A stretch of DNA of 64,000 bases from Athripsodes cinereus (Eukaryota > Arthropoda > Insecta > Trichoptera > Leptoceridae): positions 868,001-932,000 of the forward strand of contig OX388306.1 of assembly GCA_947579605.1 (NCBI GenBank), written 5' to 3'. This document shows positions 46,864 to 59,800 of the stretch, piece after piece (the first letter of the stretch is position 1; each line of letters opens with the position of its first letter). Both the position numbers and the translations under genes were made by a program. Under the pieces are notes generated by a model. The model saw only the letters and a program-made list of their open reading frames with translations, was not told the DNA's origin and made no database searches.

Positions 46864-47255
46864 TGTCGTTGCTAATTCAAAAAGGGGTGTGCGAATTTAT
46901 AAATGTTTTGACATTTCAAGAATAAACAGCTTATAATGACATCATAACCATTTTATAAAGTGATTCTTAGTATCAAATATTAAAATTCAATCATCATCGC
47001 CCTCAACGCTCCTCTAGGGAGCACAGGGCAGAAACCAGCCTCCTCCATTCAGAGCGTCTCTGTGCCAATTGCGTCACCTCTTTCCACGAGATTCCTTGCG
47101 CTCTGATATCGTTGATAAAATTCAATACTTGAAGAATAATATCACATGCCAATAAAAAGTCCAAACATCAATTTTAACGCCCTTATGAACAGTTTTTAAA
47201 GAGTATGCCTAAATAAATATGTTCACACATACCTCTTTTTGAATATGCAACGACA
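46864..47255 (+). mobile_element. ATAT-target MITE, copy c, with a LINE tail inside
   Basis: Ends TGTCGTTGCTAATTCAAAAA and TTTTTGAATATGCAACGACA, ATAT flanks (46860-46863, 47256-47259). Without the internal 135 bases it has the same length as copy d. Confidence 0.85.
46992..47116 (-). mobile_element. LINE 3' end inserted in MITE copy c
   Basis: AAAATTCAAT flanks both sides exactly (46982-46991, 47117-47126). The sequence matches the LINE terminus at 7223-7386 (GAGCACAGGGCAGAAACCAG). Confidence 0.88.
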
Positions 47256-47292
47256 ATATTATCATGAAATAATGAATTCAGGTCTTGTACAT

Positions 47293-47484
47293 CAGTGGTC
47301 CCCAACTGGTATTGGTCTGTGGATCGAATGGTAGGTACCGGGCCACTCAAGGAACATTAAATTATATATTTTGATTTCATTTTACGTGGTGTAAGAAATA
47401 TATAAACAGTCAACGTCCCCTCAGCAGGTTGCAGTCACTCAAACATTGACCAGTCCGTGGCAATAAGAAGGTTGGGGAGCACTG
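47293..47484. mobile_element. hAT MITE, 8-bp duplication TTGTACAT/TTGAACAT
   Basis: Ends CAGTGGTCCCCAACTGGTAT and (complement) CAGTGCTCCCCAACCTTCTT, followed by GGTCTGTGG / CCAGTCCGTGG. Flanks agree at 7 of 8 bases. Confidence 0.85.
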
Positions 47485-47797
47485 TTGAACATAATCAACA
47501 TATTGAGAATTGAGATATCTTGATGTACATGTTACATTGTAGAAAATCTAATCGGAAGAAGCGAGAAAGGCATTTTATCTAATAAAAAACTACTCGACAA
47601 TGTTTTATCAAAAGAATTGTACGTATGATGTATTTGACCTGCACTTAACATGCATTAAAAATTATTGAACAAAATTATTAATACGTATTGCATTAGTTCA
47701 GTCCAGCACCGTATCACGTTTCTTCTTCAGTACATAAATATATTTCAGAAGAATTATTAATCGATAATAAATAATATGTAGTATGAAAGAAAATTGA

Positions 47798-47857
47798 TTT
47801 ATTCATTAAACATATTTTTAATATTATTTTATAGATACATAGCTACTACATTTTATT
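47798..47857 (-). promoter_or_regulatory. candidate poly(A) signals of the USP gene
   Basis: Reading the minus strand, AATAAA hexamers occur at 47857-47852 (27 bases past the stop) and 47803-47798 (about 80 bases past the stop). The more distal one is at a more usual distance. Confidence 0.4.
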
Positions 47858-47883
47858 TATAATGTTACGGCTTTTGATATATT

Positions 47884-50800
47884 TTACAAAATCCTTTCAT
47901 AGAACAACAAGTAGGCCTGCGTATTTAAGACTTTCTCTTGAGAGATCTCCTGTACCCGGCTGTCTGATATATAGTACCATTTACCTGGAGGTGTTTCGGG
48001 TGTGTAACCCGAAGCTTTTTCACCAGATTCGTATCCCGACATGGAACTATCAGAGCCATTGCCATTCACACCGTTGACAGGGGATTTTTTGCTGTTTTCA
48101 TCCATCTCTTCATCACTATCAATATCAGTCGGTAAGAAACTCCATCTTTTATCGTGGGAATCCACCTTTGGTCTGACTTTAACATAAGCAACGTAGTGTC
48201 CACCGTGCATACTTCCAGAATGTTCAACAACTCCGTACAGAGAGTACAAGAGTTTAGTTTGATCTGGGGAGACTATGGGAAGACTTTTGATTTTGTCTGA
48301 GCAAAATGGAGCCAAGTCCAGTATCAACGGGAAGTTGACATGTTTTGTTATTTTACGGAACATGCATCTTGGGCCAATTTGGAAACGTTTTAGATGGAGA
48401 ATTAGAACGGCTGGTGGACTGGAAATGAGGAATCTCTTTGTAGCGTTGGTGTAAATTGTTTTCTCGCTATTGGCTCGTTTGGTGCATGCCTCGCAACTGA
48501 CCTTATTGTTTCCAGCAAGCAACTCAGAGGAGGTGAACTGATTCAGACATGACTGCACGCTGTATTCCCCTTCATCACATTGATAGCGTGGCGACACTGT
48601 GCTACTTGGGAAGAATGATGAATTCTTCTTCCATTTGCTCGATGTAAAGTCTGAATTATCCATGGGAAGATAAAAGTTGTCATTGACACTCAAACTCAAG
48701 TTTGGAGGAAATTTATTAGCTGGACGTTTGATTAGTGAATCTTCATCCATTGCAGTGCTGGCTGCATCTGCTTTGTCACCAGTAGAGGTGGCTGGTTCCG
48801 GACATCCATTTGTTATTGTGACACTGATGTCAGCAGGCTCTGGACAACCGTACGATGTTGAAGGATTTTCCTCAGCATTTGTGACTGAATGATTCTCAGA
48901 ATTGACAAATGAAATTCGAGACACTGGCCTTAGGATATCATTGTCGGGGGAAACATCCTGCCTGGGGCTAGACATGTCCATGTTGATTTCGCTAGAAAGA
49001 GAAGACGGACTACCGAGTTCTTTACTAGTAGCTTGAGGAGTATCAGATTTCCCAGCATCAGGGCTGGCAACACCTGAATCTAAATGAGGACTTTCTATTC
49101 CACTTAAAGGTTTATATTCCAATGGAATAGCCATAGCAGACAAGCAGAATGGTTCTTCTTTATCGAGTCTTTTTGGCGAGGTGTCGCTCTTCTCTTTATT
49201 TTCCAGATCAGGACTGGCTCTTATTGAATCGGAGCTGATGAGTTTCTCGGAGTTATATCCAGACTCCATATGATAGAGAGCAAAGTTAGCAGCAGTGTCG
49301 GCTTGTGGTCTAACTGAATCATTATTCACTTTGTTATTATCAGTTTTCAGCATAGGGTACTCCTCCAGATTATCCTCTACATCCGCATCAGACTGTTCTG
49401 AGGAGCTCTTACTCTCACTCTTGTTTTCATTAACATCATTGGCTTGTTTATTATCAGTCTGTTTATCTATTGGAGAAGCACCTCCTCCTCCACCACCTGA
49501 AGAAAAAATAAATATTGAATTTGTAATATTGATTATCAAAGCATTCTATATTATTCATTTATGTAAGACACAAAAAAATACCTTTTTTATTATTCTTTTG
49601 TTTACGAGATCCAGATCCACGTGAAGGAGAATTGTGTCTTCTTTCCTTCTTTGCTTGATTCTTGGACATTTTATTTTCACCAGAAGTCCCTGCACTATTG
49701 AACTGCTCTTCTGAAAAACACAACGAGAAAATGTGTAAAAAAAGGCTGAGGTTATTTCTACCCAAATTGTCACTTTTTTTTTTTTTTCTTTTTTACCATA
49801 AACAACCCGAGGTAAATAAATATATTTCTGTATTTCTGTCCTTTTTCTAAATGAAACAAAAACTATGAAAACAATCCAAATAAAACACTACTCTATGGTT
49901 AATCTATGGCAGCGGCACTATTGTCATTTCTTCAATAAAATTATTGTGTTTTGTCTAATAGAATATTTTTTTGCATTATAGTAATATGGAGTCTGTAAAA
50001 TTAATTTTAAAATTTCATAAGGAAATTCTTTAAATCTTCAAAATACATTCCTTAATTTGATAAAAGGAATTATGATTTCATGAATCCTGTCTGTGACATC
50101 TTAAGTAATTGATACAAAAAAATTACTCCTGATTAAAAATACTTTTTTAGTGGATTCCTGCTATAAAGTCTATGTTTCTTTCAGCTTCCTAAGTCAACAA
50201 TAAGGACTAGGCAGTCAAACGACCTCTTCTACTCCCTTCGGCCTTGAAGGGAGTATTACCATCTTATTTGTCGGAGATGTGCGAGATGGAGACCATCAGT
50301 GAAAGACGGCTCATGCTTCGCTCAGCACAGGGTGAGGCAAAATGCAGACTTGTTGAGCCATCTCGATCTCGCAAAACAGGCTTTGGAGATAGAGCGTTTA
50401 GTGTTGCGGGTCCCAGATGTTGGAACAAGCTGCCTCTGTGTCTGCGAGAGGAGGTGAATGGAGAGAGTTTTAAAAGAGGACTGAAGACACACCTTTTTGC
50501 TGGGAGTTTCGGGTGATGGATACGATAAACGGCGCCCTTGAGGTCATGTTATGAGTAAACGGCGCTTTACAAATTGTCCATATATATATATATATATATA
50601 TGTGGTGGAAAATGTTATCACGGAGATCTATATTCGAAAAATCTTTTATCGGATTACTCCGTGTACATGGATTATTACCCAAAGGGGCATATTTCCGACG
50701 TTTCGGCTGAACACGGTCAGCCATAATCATGGATTAATATTTAAGACATAAATAGAGGTAATAATAAATAAAAAAGTGGAAAAATATATAATAGTAAGGA

Positions 50801-53800
50801 TGGAAAGAGAAAATATGTACTAAAATATGTAAGATATAAAGGTGATGAATACGTAGTAATGATATAAATACATATACAAATATAAATAAGTAATTGGAAT
50901 TTAGCTATTGTAAAGAGTATAACAATAGAATACGTAGTAATATGTAACGGAGTTATAAGTAGATGTAAAAATAACCAAGTAATAATAAGTTAGATTGGAT
51001 GAACAGTGGAGAGAAAGAAATAATAATGATAAATACATATAAATGTAAAATAACGGAGTAATAAGAACTTGGTGTTGGATAAACAATAGAGAATAGGAGA
51101 CGGTAATTAAGTATATATACATGTGGTAATAAATATAAAATAGAGGAAAGAAAGAGATAAATACGTTATATAGTAATAAGTATGATTGAACAAAACGATA
51201 GAGAAAAAAGTGGTAATATATACGTAGTAATATAATAATAGTAAAATTGAATAAACAATAGAGAGAAAAAATAGTAATATATATGTATAGAGAAGATATA
51301 AGATACCTTGTGGAGATTGATAATTCGTCACAGCAATCAGCGTATGGTGGAGCAATTCAGCCTTCGAGGCAAAATATCGGTATTATACTTGTAGCACAGA
51401 TAACACAATATTACGCCTGTGATGGCAAAACTGCCCGAGGCCAAAACACTAATCACTTACGATAACTTCACTTAGGCTAGTCGAAAAACACAGATATATC
51501 CAGCAACAACTAGGATACAACTATCCTCCACGACAACCAGAGAGAAATTAAAGTTTTTTAATCATTCTGAATAGTTAACTGTTTTCGTTTTTCTTGTACT
51601 TCTGCGTAGCGTGGGAGTGGGGGATGGTATTGTTTGTATGGTCACGCCTCTAGGGTTGGTGTCCGCCATATTGGCAGGTGTGTTGATAACGGTATTATTT
51701 CTAAGAAAAGCGGCGGAGTTTAAGAGTGCGACGTCATTGTTTTGTTGTGTGATGTTGTTACTAATATTATTGCTACTATATATTGATTTAGGTTTTTCAG
51801 AATGAATATTGCGGGAATTATCATGTTTCTTTATAACTGTATGCCATGCATAGGGTAGCCTTTTGCTGTCATCTCTAGTATTTAAGCTGTACTCACGTTT
51901 ATGTATTTCGATTGCTTCGCGATATATACGTGCATTTTCATTGTAAAGTTTTACGATGGTCTTAGAATTATCGAAATCAATAAGGTGTCCTTCGGTCATC
52001 GTGTGTAAGGCAAGAGTAGATGACGGTTTCTTGCCTCTTACATCTACTTTGTGTTCCGATATTCTAGCAGATGTACGTCTATTAGTTTTACCGATGTAGA
52101 CCTTTGGACAGTCCTTACATGGTACCTCATAAACACCGTGAGACTCATTTTTTGTACTGTCTTTTACGCTTCTCAACATCGCGCCGATCTTTGTGTGCGG
52201 TTTAAATACGACTCTAATATTGTGTTTTTTAAGAATGCGGCCTATACGATCTGTACTTCCACGTATATATGGTAATTTTATCAAACCTTGTGGCTTATTG
52301 ATATTATCTGGAGTTTTTTGTTTAATTTTTGGATTAAGTGCTTTTTTAATTATAGACTGGGAATACCCGTTATTTGTTAATGCTTTGCGGAGACGTTTCA
52401 TTTCAGTTGGGCGATGTAAGTCGTCTGCTATTGCCTTAGATCTATAAGCTAAAGTGTTTGCCACGCTGGCAAGTTGTGCATCAAAAATACCTACCGATGA
52501 TATCGTTATGGAAGTAGAAGCCGCAATTCAAAATTTACCACCTTTGGAAGCTGAAGAAATTCGCCAACAAACATGTGCCATTATTCGTACTTCTAAACCT
52601 CCTCCTCCTAATATAACACGTGAGGAAAAACGAGCCGTGTTTTTCTCTTCCGTGTTGCCATATGACAAACGTGTCATGGACGTATCGCAGCCAAAGTTTT
52701 GGCTTATCGTGTGCATGATTAAGCGCTCTTTCTTTAAAATCTATCATGAATATGTTGGAAACAACCGGCGAAATGGAACTACCCATGGGGGCCCCCAAAA
52801 TTTGTTTGAATATTTTCCCTTGAATGATTCTTTTAAATGTCTTGCTATTTTTTATCGAAACTGGTTGTGCGCTACATTTAGATTATAGCATGAACTTTAA
52901 AATGAGAATGTTTTAGCTGCCATAAAACTTAAAAACAATAATGAGCCCCTGTCAAGTATTACACAATTAAATGTACTCCAGCAGCCGTAGTCAAAATACA
53001 TTTTAGCGTTATGTAATAGTTCGACTATAAACGACTTTCTCGCAAATTTGTCTATAGTCGAACGACTTCATAATGCTAAAATGTGTTTTGACTAGGGCTG
53101 TAGGAATAAATTCTTTGTCGTGAAATAGCTTACAACCAGTGGATTTGTCGACCTAAGACAATTTTCACCAATTAACCCATCATAAAATATGGTGTCAGAT
53201 AAAATAAAACAGATATTTTGGATATGATTATTTCACAAGGACATATTGAAATTTATATAATTCTCCAGGTGGAATTACTACAAGTTAAATCTACTTTAGA
53301 TCCTTATAACATACCATCAGGCAAAACTATATTTTCTCATCGGGTTTCTGTCGAATATTTATGTTGGATTCATTAGTAATAATGGAAGGGTTTTCTTCAG
53401 AGACTAAGATGAATATCATTAGTGTAAGCGAACTAACCATCCTAAACCAATGTAAATATTGCAATGCCTTGATTGTATGTTTCTTCTGATGAGAAGTTCA
53501 TTCTTCATATAACAAGAAGACATCGTAAATAAGACAAAATTTTATATGTAAATTCTACTTAAACATTTTAGTTTATAAGATAGTTATATTGTCACGTACA
53601 ACTGCACAAAGTGGAGCTTGCACACAGAATAATCCATCAATTATTATTAAATACGAAATTTTACAAGGTTCCTTTAGTGGAAAGTATGTAATAATACAAA
53701 TCATGTTCTCCAGCATGTTGGCGCAAGAATATTTCTGCTGTGTGTAAATCATATATTGTACGATAGTGAGAGATGAATATTGTTGAACAAAAATAAAAGC

Positions 53801-56800
53801 TGTTTCAATATCACTCTGGTTTCGGATGCATTGCCTATGAAAAAGAAATAAAAATTACCACTGAGATGTGCAACCTGTGAAATTACTCTATAATTATGTA
53901 AGTAATATTATCCATGTTACCTGGCCTAATCAGCTTGAGTGTTCCAGATGAAATGGGTTATATTGTAGGGCTCAATTAACTATTTTGAGAATACAAAGTA
54001 TACTATGTAAGTATCTAAATTAACCAAAGAAAGAATAACAAAAACCAAGTGTAATATTTCATCTATTTTATTACTAGCTGGCCCGGCGAACTTCGTACCG
54101 CCTAAGAATCAATGAACGATTTCATACATACATCTTCTTCCCCTTGTCCTAGTTCGATCGGGGGCCCATTGCCCCTAAGTATCTCCTCCAGAGATAACTG
54201 TCCACCGCTGCTTCCAGGACCTCTGGCCACTCCAAACCAAGCCTTTCAACATATGTTCGACACCTGCCCTATCTTCTGCCCTCTCCCACTGACTTTATGA
54301 ATGATTAATATTATTAATCTCTTTACAAACTCCGTAATTGTCAAAGTGTGTCATCGAAGGTATAGTGTAAATAAATATAATTCATTTGGAACTTTCGCAG
54401 TGTAGCGGCCCCACCCGTTGTCGAGTACTTTTTTCCATAGAAAAAGTAATATTTTCGAAACTTGAGGAAATTGTTGCCATATGGTGAATTATTTTTTGTT
54501 CACCAAATTTTTGGAAAATTCTTTTATAGGGAAAAAAAATCGCAACTATGAAACTTGAGCGGCCCCACCCGTTGTCGAGTAATATTTACGGAATTTTAGG
54601 AAATTAATTTTCGAAGTGGATTTTTTTTGCTGGCAAATTAAAATAATTCTACATAATATGGCAACAATTTCCTCAAGTTTCAAAAATATTACCTTTTCTA
54701 TGGAAAAAAAGTACTCGACAACAGGTGGGGCCGCTAAACTGCGAAAGTAAGATTCATTTTTTTTTACATAGACAATTCACACACATCGAGCTAGTCCCAA
54801 AAGTAGATGAATCTTGATTATGGGTACTAACGCGACGATACACACATATACAATGCACTATATACATATATATGTAACACCCAGACCCAGGACAATTTGA
54901 AAAAGGTTATTCTTCACTTTGCCCTGTCCGGCAATCGAACCCGAGACCTCGTGACTCAAAGGAAAGAGCTCCGCGCCACACCGGCCGACATGAACAATTT
55001 ATGTTGAACATTATACTTTACTCAGATTTGTTTATAAATTATCTGCAGTACGTAATATAATTATGAAGGTACTATTTTATTTTCAGGTAGATTTTACCTA
55101 TTCATTTATAATTTATAATTTTTTTTTCCATGATTTTAAAAAATTGATATATCAGAACTACAGATGTTAAATTGTATGGATAACGATTATAATTTGAGAA
55201 TGTATAGAAAAATGATCATATAAATAGGCCAATCTATAAAAAAAACTTCATTGTTGATTTTGTATAATTCTCCATATTGCATTTTTTATTGAAATTAAAA
55301 ATGTATGGCGTAAATAATTTTCTTCGTAATTTTTCTTCTCTGTCTGCAAATTTCACTACACAATCTTGCATCAGAACTAGGGAATCCAATCCCGCATCAA
55401 AATCGCGATCCCGCAAGCCTGCGGGATTGAGGTCATCAGTCCCGCGGATCCCGCGGGATTTGCGGGATTGAGATTTTTTTTATAAAAAAAACTGTTTCAA
55501 GTAGATACTTAGTTATTTAAAAAATATATCAAATGAAGACGAGTAAATTTTAATATTTTTTTATTATTATGCAGATTTATTACTCATATTACTAATTAAC
55601 AAGTGGGAATAATGATGTTTTAGAGGTATAAAAAATCAGCTTCTTATAAGGAACGATATAATACAACATTTCACCTTATAGATTTGTAATTTGTATGAAC
55701 AATTGAACATATTTATTAGTTTCGACTGTTAGAGGCATAAAAAATAGCTTTTTTTCTGATAATACTTTCGAAGAAATGATAAGTACCTAACGTTTCATCT
55801 TTTAGATTTGATCTTATCTTGTTGTATAAATAGCCAGCGGCGGAAAAAGCACGTTCAGCTTCCACGCTATTAGGTGGAGTTGACTTCATACTTGGCTATC
55901 CATTCTGTACGGAGACTATGCTCTAATTCATCTTCTAGTATAGGCGAAGGCTCATCATTTATAGATTCGATAAAGGCGTGTCTTCTTCATCGCCATTGTC
56001 ATCAACTTGAGTTTCAGGTTGTACCTGCGAGTCTGACAACAATCTCTCGATTAAACACTTCATTTCAGTTCGAAGTGTAACTTTGCTTGGATGAAAGAAT
56101 GGAACGTCCACCACATTTGTAGATCCTGAATCTTTTTCTAGATATTTGTTAGGATTTTCTAAGCACAGCAACACGACATTAATTGATGTGCGGCGTTATT
56201 TTATCCGGCGAGATAGCGACACTTCAAGTTCCTGGCTTAACCTAGTATTTTGTCGATCCAGTTTGCTTATCATGAAACGCAATGTGGTTTCTGCAGAAAC
56301 GAGCGTCCTCGCGGCATAAGACATTTACACCAAGCTTCACTGGCTCTAAAGCTCGTTCAATATTACTCAATGTTATAAATTCTTCATCAGTGAATGAAAA
56401 TGAAGATGATGTCAGTTTAAGATCAATAAGTGCTTTAAGTATATACTGTTTGACTTGGTTGAACCTCGATAATATTGATGCGAGACTGTTCTAGCGAGTT
56501 GGCAATCTAGGATCAGCTGTAATTGTTTGCGGAATTCTGCTTTAATATATATTTGCAGAAGATCATTTGTTACTGGAGATTTCGAACTAAAAAGCTTGAC
56601 AATTTTCCTGACTTTTTGAATCAGTAAAAACAAAAAATGGAATAAGTTATAATGATTTTCATTGAAAAATCTATTGGTCTGACAATACTTATCTACCTGT
56701 ATTGTGGTAGCAAATCTCCTTCTTGAATGTCTTCCTCTACCGAAAAGTTACCTTGTTCGTCATCATTTTCATTATCAATCCCACCATCCGGTCTATTTTT

Positions 56801-59800
56801 GAGTACTTCAACTTGACTGTATTTCTTCTTCTTGTCTCTGATTGCATAGAACTTCAAGAACAGCGAGTTGCAACCCATGTGCAAAGCATAACTGGTGGTG
56901 CGCTGATAATAATCTCCCAACTTTCTTCATGACTGCTGCACCATCGGTTGTTGCTGCGATCACATCTATATTTAGGAAACTCTAATTATTTTCCATACAA
57001 ATTCTATAGAAAAGTCACGAGATCCAAGGCAAAGTAGTCAAGTAACTTATCATTGAGGCTGTGCTGGGTTTAATAAATAATCAGAACGTCTTCTGAGCCC
57101 ATTCTTGAATATTTTCTTCAGTCCCGCAAGCGTGCGGGATCCCGCATGAGTAATCCCGCATTTCTGATCCCGCAAAAAAGGTGCGGGATCCCGCATTTAC
57201 GGGATCCCGCTTTTGCGGGATTGGATTCCCTAATCAGAACTACCTACATGAAAACATACTTATTTTCATCTTTAATAGCACAATTTTTGGTTCAATAATA
57301 ATTTTCCATCTGCAAAAATAAAATACAATTTCAAATATAATCTGTGCACGTCCACATTTATGTGACAGAAGATCTATCGATACATAAATATTAGTCGAAT
57401 AATTCGGTAGTTACATACTTACATGGCAATAGGTTGTATCTCGCATTTTTTTGCGTTTTCAAGTTTGTTCCATAAAATGCTCAAAATAGTGTAATATTTG
57501 ATGTGGCAAAAGGATATGTCTCTTTATAGTCAGAATAAAGAGAGAAAAGACGTAACTTATTGACATGTAGAAAGATTGTTTTCATCAACATGGCAAAAAA
57601 ACTCAAATATTTTTAAACTGCAAGAAATTATTTAGTGAATGTTACATACATCTTGTAGAAGAAATTATTAAGAGAATGTTACATCTATCTTGTAGAAATA
57701 ATAATTACCTTCATTTTGATATATAATGCTCGAAATTTGGCTGAAATATCTCTTTTGCAAACTTTGTTTTTGCTCTCCTGTAAAATTATGTTTTAGTGAG
57801 ATACAACCTATTGCCATGTAACTACCGAATTATAGTAAACAAATATTAGTACACATTTCGTTCATATAAGTTATAGTAATTTGGTTCTTAATATAGCAGA
57901 ACCTACGGATTATTTTAGCACAATGCAACAGGCGACGTGGGGGCGCTAATAGCGCCATAATTCTCCATATTGTTTTTATTTTTGAAATTAAAAATGTATG
58001 GCGTAAATAATTTTCTTCATATTGTTTCTTCCCGTGAATTTGTAAGATGTTTTAATAGCCTATAGTTTAATCCGGGCGGAGAAGAATCCAACAAATCAGA
58101 GATCATTCAAATCGGTACAGCCATTCTTGAGTTATAAGTGTTGTAACACACACGACTTCCTTTTATATATTAGATATAGATCAATTGTTTTAATACAAAG
58201 CTCGTGAGCAATGTTACCTGCACATTATAAAATTACACTTAAAATAATCATGACATAAATTATAATACATCGAATGAAATATCCAAGGTATTCAAAAATT
58301 TAACCTATAAGCGACTTAAAAACACTTAATTTGTAGTATACACAATGAAATATCCAAGATATTAAAATTTAACCTATAAGTGACTTAGAAACACTTAATT
58401 TGTAGTAGGTATACAGAATGAAATATCCAAGATATTAAAATTTAACCTATAAGTGACTTAGAAACACTTAATTTGTAGTAGGTATACAGAATGAAATATC
58501 CAAGATATTAAAATTTAACCTATAAGTGACTTAGAAACACTTAATTTGTAGTATACAGAATGAAATATCCAAGATATTAAAATTTAACCTATAAGTGACT
58601 TAGAAACACTTAATTTGTAGAAAATATTTAAGAGAAAATTAAATGCAATCTATTAATATAAACAAAATAAAGTTAAAACACAAATTAGTTAGAAATCGCT
58701 AACAAAACGTCACACTAACAGAATAAACGTCAAAAAAGTAGTTGGATCTGTGGTTGGTATGTACTTTGGGTAGATTTAAATAGCGCCTCCGGTAAAAAAA
58801 ATGCATCACAATAAATTGAAATTTATTCGAACTGTTATTTTTTATTCAGTATTGAGGACATAATTTTTTTTAGAGGTACAGTTAGTTTAAGCTGTTAAAT
58901 TACGTATTGTATTTACAAAATTGTGTTTTCTTTTCGGTTTGATAACATTTCTGCGATTTGTTAAGATTTTTAAATCAATTGTGTGCCAAAATTCACCTCT
59001 AACAATATAGGCCAATAAGAGTCACATGGTCTTTTCCATACAGCTGTCAAATACATGTGAACAATTTTAAAATAATTTATGTTTAGTATCGTTACTCATG
59101 ATGGAACAAGTAGTTAAATACAGTTATTTGAGTGGAAAATACAATATTTTATTTATTTTGTATAAATTAATAATTTAAAAGAGAGTCGTGCAATCAGAAA
59201 TATTATTAATTCCAAGTGTGGTTACCTGGTATAGCCTTTCTTCTAGTGACAGCAGGAGGCTGTGGCTTCTCAGCCGTGACGGGGAGGGAGAGATCCAGGA
59301 AGGTCTCCTTTCTATCCGAAGTGTGTTGGCACTCCTGACATTCCAGAGTGGACACTAGATAACCCCGGAAAACCTGAAAATAAAAATAAATAAGTACATC
59401 CTACATATAGAAAAGCATAATGTGGAGATTCTAGAACCTAAAAGCATCAAAGTCTCCAATAGATTCTGCATGAAGCCTTTAACAAGGAAAGGATTTGAGA
59501 GAGAGAATACCTTTCAGGAAAAAAATATATGATGAATTTGTCTTGACAAAATATAGTGTCTTGTAAAAGGCAGGTAATCTTGGCTCACATATGAGACAAT
59601 AACATACATAGACAATTCACACAGATCGAGCTAGTCCCAAACAAAGATGAATCTTGTATTATGGGTACTAACACGACAATACACACATATACAATGCACT
59701 AAACACATATCGTCGTTGCATATTCAAAAAGGGACATGTGAATTCATAAATGTTTTGACATTTCCAGAATAAACTGCTCATAATGACATCATAACCATTT

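Larger units (their letters stand above)
50600..52890 (-). mobile_element. Penelope-like element, degenerate and rearranged
   Basis: Minus strand: an RT palm remnant at ~52860-52640 (IFKQILGAPMGSSISPVVSN, then LRYVHDTFVIWQH, where YVDD is altered to YVHD). An open 300-codon frame follows at 52464-51562 with a GIY-YIG endonuclease (VYEVPCKDCPKVYIGKTNRR, RISEHKVDV, EAIEIHKRE). The 3' region carries GGCTGACCGTGTTCAGCCGA, typical of Penelope ends. Between RT and GIY-YIG (52490-52640) the expected ~100 residues are replaced by an inverted piece (see separate entry). 5'-truncated and non-functional as it stands. It lies in the long intron of the USP gene, same strand. Confidence 0.85.
54074..58174 (-). 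mobile_element. 4.1-kb Helitron B carrying other transposons
   Basis: On the minus strand it starts A|TCTAATATATAAAAGGAAGT at 58174 and ends CGCCGGGCCAGCTAG|T at 54074: TC start, CTAG end, A-T target, as for Helitron A. No Rep/helicase was found. Its length is due to insertions: 54391-54748, 54785-54990, 55378-57232 and 57400-57832. It might alternatively be two solo ends, but both junctions fit one element. Confidence 0.6.

Noticed and set aside
47862..49624. Plus-strand frames at 47862-48077, 48677-48892 and 49295-49624
   Set aside because: Antisense to the conserved last exon of the USP gene.
52454..52888. 144-codon plus-strand frame as an independent gene
   Set aside because: Only residues ~15-65 resemble a protein family, and these look like a Penelope fragment; the rest is antisense to the RT remnant.
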